DNA of 18,250 bases from the NCBI GenBank assembly GCA_964352775.1, contig CAYGTK010000067.1, forward strand, positions 1 to 18,250, in the 5' to 3' direction. The notes below the pieces were generated by a model. The model was not told the origin of the DNA and searched no databases. It was given only the letters and a program-made list of their open reading frames with translations. The stretch is from CAYGTK01 sp964352775. Its GTDB lineage: Bacteria; Bacteroidota; Bacteroidia; Chitinophagales; CAIOSU01. This document shows, in pieces, positions 14,754 through 18,250 of this stretch. The first letter of the stretch is position 1. Every line of letters starts with the position of its first letter. Made by a program: the position numbers and the translations under genes.

Positions 14754-15410
14754 TTAGCGTATGCGCACAAATCTAAACGTCCCCATTCGATTTACAAAGC
14801 CATTTGTGGCTAAAGGTCCTGAGCGTATCAGCGTTATGTTCTCTGGTACTAGGTTGCTAGAATTAGCACTTTTGTATGTCTTTCCATTATCCGTACCCGC
14901 ATCGTAGGGTATAGCATCTAAGGTTAATTGATTAAGCCAATCACCATTTTCAAATAGCCTGACATTGTTCACTCCCACGAACCAATCAGGGCTGGGGGCT
15001 ATCATGCTTACCACACTTACTTTAGAGTTGAATTGAGTAAGGCCAATAAATAGTTTGTCACTTCCTGGTGAATCGAAAGAAGTACCTATGGCTCGGTCTA
15101 GTGCCTCGTCTCTTAATATTCTAATTCCATTTTCCTGCTGTAGTAGAGTAGTTGCTCCTGTTTCCGCCATTTCCTTTATTCCAGGGGTAGCCAAGCTATC
15201 TATATGAAAGAGCATATTATTTCGCTGATGGGTAAGCACCACCATTGGACTAAAATGAGCTTCACCTTCAGGAAAATCATTGGGGTGTGAGATCTCGCTC
15301 CAAAAAGATTCGAAGGTCACCTCATATATAATATCGAAGGGAGGTAGATCGCCGTCGGTAGAACATCCTAAGCAAAGCAGCAGGGCGAATAGATAAATAG
15401 GTCGTTTCAT
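14754..15410 (-). CDS. Spondin-domain lipoprotein
   Basis: A 218-residue protein beginning MKRPIYLFALLLCLGC, a clear lipoprotein signal (LGC). The mature part matches the Spondin_N domain known from animal F-spondin and common in Bacteroidota: YEVTFESFWS at the start, then HFSPMVVLTH, a central DSPGSDKLFIGLTQF, SMIAPSPDWFVGVNNVRLFENGDW and the end IPYDAGTDNGKTYKSAN. In eukaryotes the domain binds extracellular matrix; the bacterial role is unknown, though surface adhesion is plausible. The start is ATG 15410 rather than TTG 15425, since a perfect TACCTTTG -10 box covers the latter. Confidence 0.9.
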   Translation of the reverse strand: MKRPIYLFALLLCLGCSTDGDLPPFDIIYEVTFESFWSEISHPNDFPEGEAHFSPMVVLTHQRNNMLFHIDSLATPGIKEMAETGATTLLQQENGIRILRDEALDRAIGTSFDSPGSDKLFIGLTQFNSKVSVVSMIAPSPDWFVGVNNVRLFENGDWLNQLTLDAIPYDAGTDNGKTYKSANSSNLVPENITLIRSGPLATNGFVNRMGTFRFVRIR

Positions 15411-15422
15411 AATGCTATAACG

Positions 15423-15430
15423 CAAAGGTA
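15423..15430 (-). promoter_or_regulatory. TAnnTTTG -10 box of the spondin-domain gene
   Basis: The minus strand reads TACCTTTG (15430-15423), a perfect match to the Bacteroidota -10 element, 12 bases from the ATG at 15410. No TTG element was found at 17-23 bases upstream. The implied leader is very short. Confidence 0.5.
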
Positions 15431-15479
15431 TTCAATTAGCGTACTTAATATAGAATGTATAGGCATAGGCTAGCCAGTA

Positions 15480-15508
15480 TTGTTTATGCATCTATATCCT
15501 TAGTTTTG
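15480..15508 (+). promoter_or_regulatory. Promoter of the acyltransferase gene, probably leaderless
   Basis: TTG (15480-15482), 18 bases, then TAGTTTTG (15501-15508), a perfect TAnnTTTG box. It ends five bases before the ATG at 15514, so transcription would begin at or next to the start codon. Confidence 0.55.
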
Positions 15509-15513
15509 AGGCA

Positions 15514-16671
15514 ATGGCAACTACGGCTAGCACTAAAGTATATTTTCCAGGGCTGAATGGCGCAAGGGCTATTGCGGCGCTCGTTGTGCTCATTAGCCAT
15601 GTGGAATTATACAAAAGTCAAATGGGTCTTCCAGCTATTTACGATCAGCCGTGGATGCATCAGTCGGGCAGTTTGGCCGTTACTTTCTTTTTTGTGTTGA
15701 GCGGGTTTTTGGTTACCTACTTGTTATTGACCGAACAGGAGTTGAGCGGTACTATTGCCGTAGGCAAATTCTACATGCGCCGCTTACTGCGGATATGGCC
15801 GTTGTATTATTTCACCATCCTTCTGGGTTTGGTTTTGATACCTGAGTTGCCTGGTATGCAGAATTCAGCCTATTACCCTGAACGCTACGATGACTTTTCT
15901 ATTAAAGTGCTGATGAATATTTTTATGCTGCCCGAGGTAGCTATGTCTATCTACTCACCAGTAATGTACATCTATCATGCTTGGAGTATTGGAGTAGAAG
16001 AGAAGTTCTATTTAATATGGCCAGCCTTGCTAAAACGGCTAAAGGGTAGGGGCTTCCTTATTTCTTGCCTTGCTATTATCATAGGTGGAATGGCCTTGAA
16101 GTATTTCTTTGCACATGGTATGTACACTTTCGGAACGGAGGGTAGAAGAAAGGCATCAGAGTATCTCTTCTATATTTTCTTCCACCTACGGTTTGAATGT
16201 ATGGCTATTGGTGCTTTATTCGCTTGGGTGCTTTACAAGAAGATGGATAAGCTTCTTGGCTATATCTACTCGCCAATAACTCAACTATCGGCTATAGGTA
16301 GTTTAGCCTACCTGCAATTCTTCTGGATAGATGGCGTAGTTTATTATCATACCCTTTGGGCGGTGCTGTTCGGTATCGTTATTCTAAATATTGGAGCAAA
16401 CCCTTCTTCCTTAATAAAATTGGAGCATCCGTGGATGAACTACCTCGGTAAAGTCTCATATGGTATTTATATGCTACACCCCATTTGTCTTATGGCGTGT
16501 ATAGCCATTTTTAGTGGAGTGCTTGGTATGGACTTTACTAATTACCCCGCGCACATCTTATTATATGCCTTTAGTATTTTGACTACACTGGCAGTTTGTA
16601 GTTTGTCATACTATGGTTTAGAAATGCCCTTCTTGAAAAAGAAAAAGGCTTATTCTGTAGTTGCCACATAG
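15514..16671 (+). CDS. Acyltransferase family 3 membrane protein (OafA/YrhL-like)
   Basis: A 385-residue integral membrane protein with about ten hydrophobic segments. The N-terminus holds the family hallmark FPGLNGARAIAALVVLISH with R18 and H29, then a FFFVLSGFLVTYLLL helix and RRLLRIWPLYY, followed by WSIGVEEKFYLIWP; these are the conserved regions of acyltransferase-3 enzymes. Members move acetyl or other acyl groups to sugars of O-antigen, exopolysaccharide or peptidoglycan. No extra SGNH esterase domain is fused at the C-terminus. No polysaccharide genes sit beside it, so the acceptor is unknown. Confidence 0.94.
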   Translation: MATTASTKVYFPGLNGARAIAALVVLISHVELYKSQMGLPAIYDQPWMHQSGSLAVTFFFVLSGFLVTYLLLTEQELSGTIAVGKFYMRRLLRIWPLYYFTILLGLVLIPELPGMQNSAYYPERYDDFSIKVLMNIFMLPEVAMSIYSPVMYIYHAWSIGVEEKFYLIWPALLKRLKGRGFLISCLAIIIGGMALKYFFAHGMYTFGTEGRRKASEYLFYIFFHLRFECMAIGALFAWVLYKKMDKLLGYIYSPITQLSAIGSLAYLQFFWIDGVVYYHTLWAVLFGIVILNIGANPSSLIKLEHPWMNYLGKVSYGIYMLHPICLMACIAIFSGVLGMDFTNYPAHILLYAFSILTTLAVCSLSYYGLEMPFLKKKKAYSVVAT

Positions 16672-16733
16672 AGGAGCAAGTTGATCTTAAAGAAATAGCT
16701 AGGTATAGATAATTAATGGTTTTGATAAACTAC

Positions 16734-17135
16734 TTATTGAGTTATAGGCATGCCTGCTTCTTGCCAAGCTTTGAATCCATCGTCTAAGTCATACACTTCG
16801 GTAAAACCCATCTCTAAAAGTACCTTTGCCGCTAGCGGGCTTCGGTGTTCGGTTTGGCAGTATATATAGGTAGGTTTGTTCTTATCTAGCTTGGCGGCCT
16901 TTTTACTAAAGCTGAAACCTAGGTAGCTAATGTTGGTAGCTCGTTCAATATGGCCTCTATTGTATTCCATAGGGGTACGCACATCTATTATCTGGATACT
17001 GTCAGCTGCTATGGCTTCTGCATAAGCGCTATCAGATAGTATATAATATGTGTTGCCCTCGTTATGCTGTGCATTGGAATTACTGAACGCAAAGCACAGC
17101 AAAAACAATATCGGCACGAGTTTTGTCATATCCAT
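16734..17135 (-). CDS. Secreted rhodanese-like sulfurtransferase
   Basis: A 133-residue single-domain rhodanese with a signal peptide (KLVPILFLLCFAFSNSNAQ). The domain contains IIDVRTPMEYNRGHIERATNISY and the active-site loop CQTEHR with nucleophile Cys93 in YIYCQTEHRS, followed by AAKVLLEMGFTEVYDLDDGFKAWQEAGMP. The cysteine is present, so catalysis is possible; the six-residue loop is standard for sulfur-transferring rhodaneses. Its partner, perhaps thiosulfate, another sulfane carrier or a redox protein, is not encoded nearby. It is divergent from the DUF2147 gene with only 45 bases between. Confidence 0.93.
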   Translation of the reverse strand: MDMTKLVPILFLLCFAFSNSNAQHNEGNTYYILSDSAYAEAIAADSIQIIDVRTPMEYNRGHIERATNISYLGFSFSKKAAKLDKNKPTYIYCQTEHRSPLAAKVLLEMGFTEVYDLDDGFKAWQEAGMPITQ

Positions 17136-17180
17136 TCCACAGCTTATTTTAGTAAACTCATCAAATAAACCACTTTCACA

Positions 17181-17624
17181 ATGAAACAGTTGACAGCCTT
17201 ATTACTTATTCCTGCATTATGTGTACTACTTTATGCTGATCCAGGAGCTAATGCTAAAGTTATTGGTACATGGTATAATACAGAGAAGGATGGGAAGATA
17301 GAGATATATGAATGTGATGGTGGAAAGCTATGTGGTAAGATAGTTTGGCTGGCAGACCCCAATAAAGAGGATGGCAGCCCGAAGACTGACGAGAATAATC
17401 CTGATGAAACAAAGCACAACGACCCCGTAATGGGCATGGACCTGATGTATGGCTTTGAATATGATGGTAATGATAAGTGGGATGAGGGAAGTATATACGA
17501 CCCCAAAAGCGGAAAGACCTATAGCTGTAAGATGACCTTGAAAAGTCCAAGTGAATTAGATGTACGTGGTTACGTTGGTATTAGCATGTTCGGGCGTACC
17601 GAAAACTGGACAAAGGCAGAATAA
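17181..17624 (+). CDS. Secreted DUF2147 domain protein
   Basis: A 147-residue protein with a signal peptide (MKQLTALLLIPALCVLLYADPGANA). The remainder matches DUF2147: VIGTWYNTEKDGKIEIYECDGGKLCGKIVWL, then NPDETKHNDPVMGMDLMYGFEYDGNDKWDEGSIYDPKSGKTYSCKMTL and the closing LDVRGYVGISMFGRTENWTK. Two cysteines (ECDGGKLCGK) may form a disulfide. The family is common in Proteobacteria and Bacteroidota, has a lipocalin-like beta fold and no settled function. It stands alone and is followed by a strong terminator. Confidence 0.93.
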   Translation: MKQLTALLLIPALCVLLYADPGANAKVIGTWYNTEKDGKIEIYECDGGKLCGKIVWLADPNKEDGSPKTDENNPDETKHNDPVMGMDLMYGFEYDGNDKWDEGSIYDPKSGKTYSCKMTLKSPSELDVRGYVGISMFGRTENWTKAE

Positions 17625-17646
17625 TATTTTTTCTTTAAAAATAATT

Positions 17647-17679
17647 AAGCCCTGTAGCTCTTGAGTTACAGGGCTTTTT
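17647..17679 (+). terminator. Rho-independent terminator after the DUF2147 gene
   Basis: AAGCCCTGTA (17647-17656) pairs with TACAGGGCTT (17667-17676), with part of the loop (CTC/GAG) able to extend the stem, and a run of T to 17679. It starts 22 bases after the stop codon. Confidence 0.93.
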
Positions 17680-17992
17680 ATTTGCTGTACTACGAAGTGT
17701 ATAAAAAGTTGGAAAATAAAGTTGACTTTACTGTTGCAAGGGTATACATTGCCTAAGTCTTGAATAAGTAGGTGTAATTGCCTAGGTGTTCATAACTTTT
17801 ACACTAAGTATTAAAAGCGAGACTATTTTTGCGAGTAATAATGACCAACTACCTAGAATTAACACAGCCTTAAACTAATTTGTACACTTTTTACAGTAGA
17901 AAGATTATTTTTGCTACTGCTTTTCACTTAGATTGAATAACTTACATAAACCGACAACTATAAAAATTTTGAAAAACAAACCTGTATTAATT
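17680..17992. promoter_or_regulatory. Long regulatory gap with direct repeats and two -10 boxes
   Basis: No gene was found in these 313 bases. They hold two direct repeats, ATTGCCTAAGT (17748-17758) and ATTGCCTAGGT (17777-17787), matching at 10 of 11 bases, with a weaker relative AACTACCTAGAA at 17847-17858. Two perfect TAnnTTTG boxes, both TATTTTTG followed by C, lie at 17824-17831 and 17906-17913. For the second, TTTG at 17879-17882 is 23 bases upstream. The downstream gene would have a leader of about 70-150 bases, longer than elsewhere in the window. Confidence 0.5.
17879..17913 (+). promoter_or_regulatory. Promoter of the secreted protein at the window end
   Basis: TTTG (17879-17882), 23 bases, TATTTTTG (17906-17913): a good Bacteroidota promoter. 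Transcription would begin near 17920, about 73 bases before the ATG at 17993. Confidence 0.55.
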
Positions 17993-18250
17993 ATGAAAAA
18001 ACTAACCCTGTTACTACTGGTCATGTTCGCATGGGCAGTAAACGACGTTCAGGCTCAAGGATGCGATTATTCCGCATTGTGCCCTGATGACGCCGACCGT
18101 TATCTGGCAAGTACAGCTTGGTCAGACGGATGTGGACCCAATCAAGGGGGCCACTCTATTACTATTAAAAACATGCTTACCAATGGTAACTCCAAACTGG
18201 AGTTTGTTGCTGGTCAGTCTTACTTTGATGTGAGTGCTTCTGGTGCTCGC
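17993..18250 (+). CDS. Secreted protein, 3' partial
   Basis: Only 86 codons lie inside the window; the frame is open at the edge. It begins with a typical signal peptide (MKKLTLLLLVMFAWAVNDVQAQ) and continues with a cysteine-containing mature start (GCDYSALCPDDADRYLASTAWSDGCGPNQGGHS). Codon use leans toward C- and G-ending codons (CTG, GTC, ACC, AAC) more than in the neighbours, which together with the long promoter region hints at strong expression. Whether it is a large adhesin or has a C-terminal sorting domain cannot be seen. Confidence 0.82.
   Translation, partial: MKKLTLLLLVMFAWAVNDVQAQGCDYSALCPDDADRYLASTAWSDGCGPNQGGHSITIKNMLTNGNSKLEFVAGQSYFDVSASGAR

Noticed and set aside
17231..17550. 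Two long minus-strand frames opposite the DUF2147 gene.
   Set aside because: Both are antisense shadows of a clear secreted protein.

Overview
The window looks like chromosomal DNA from a member of the Bacteroidota, most likely a Flavobacteriales- or Cytophagales-type marine or environmental bacterium. Three things point there. Several promoters carry the phylum's unusual -10 box, TAnnTTTG: TAGCTTTG at 11004-11011 on the minus strand, TACCTTTG at 15423-15430 on the minus strand, TAGTTTTG at 15501-15508 and TATTTTTG at 17906-17913. Shine-Dalgarno sequences are mostly absent. The gene content also fits: a PUR/DUF3276 protein, tandem-domain universal stress proteins beside a Crp/Fnr regulator, and many secreted proteins and lipoproteins. 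No rRNA, tRNA, CRISPR array, transposase or integrase was seen.

Layout. Bases 2-694 are the 3' end of an ABC exporter gene (nucleotide-binding domain only). A PUR-family nucleic-acid-binding protein follows (761-1228) with a strong terminator, then a secreted alpha/beta-hydrolase-like protein (1313-2245). Bases 2242-4269 hold a compact, more AT-rich module: a small XRE-type regulator and an unfamiliar 286-residue protein in one overlapping minus-strand pair, divergent from a D12-class (Dam-like) adenine methyltransferase. The 286-residue protein has a PD-(D/E)xK-like signature (D169, E183-I-K185), so I read the module as a controller-regulated type II restriction-modification system. It is the most interesting part of the window.

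Bases 4410-10284 are a plus-strand run of five tightly spaced genes: a serine-hydrolase lipoprotein, a secreted beta-propeller-like protein, a penicillin-acylase-family amidase, a short-chain dehydrogenase and a small membrane protein. The first three are joined by 1- and 4-base overlaps. Bases 10281-13236 (minus strand) hold an FNR-like regulator that keeps all four candidate iron-sulfur cysteines, two tandem universal stress proteins and a small helical protein. A TGA-N6-TCA palindrome upstream of the stress genes has the geometry of a CRP/FNR site, suggesting a small oxygen- or redox-responsive regulon.

The rest is ordinary accessory and housekeeping content: a MazG-like pyrophosphohydrolase, a small lipoprotein, a protein with paired CxxC motifs, a spondin-domain lipoprotein, an acyltransferase-3 membrane enzyme, a secreted rhodanese and a DUF2147 protein followed by a clear terminator. 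The window closes with a roughly 310-base regulatory-looking gap and the first 86 codons of a secreted protein cut by the window edge.
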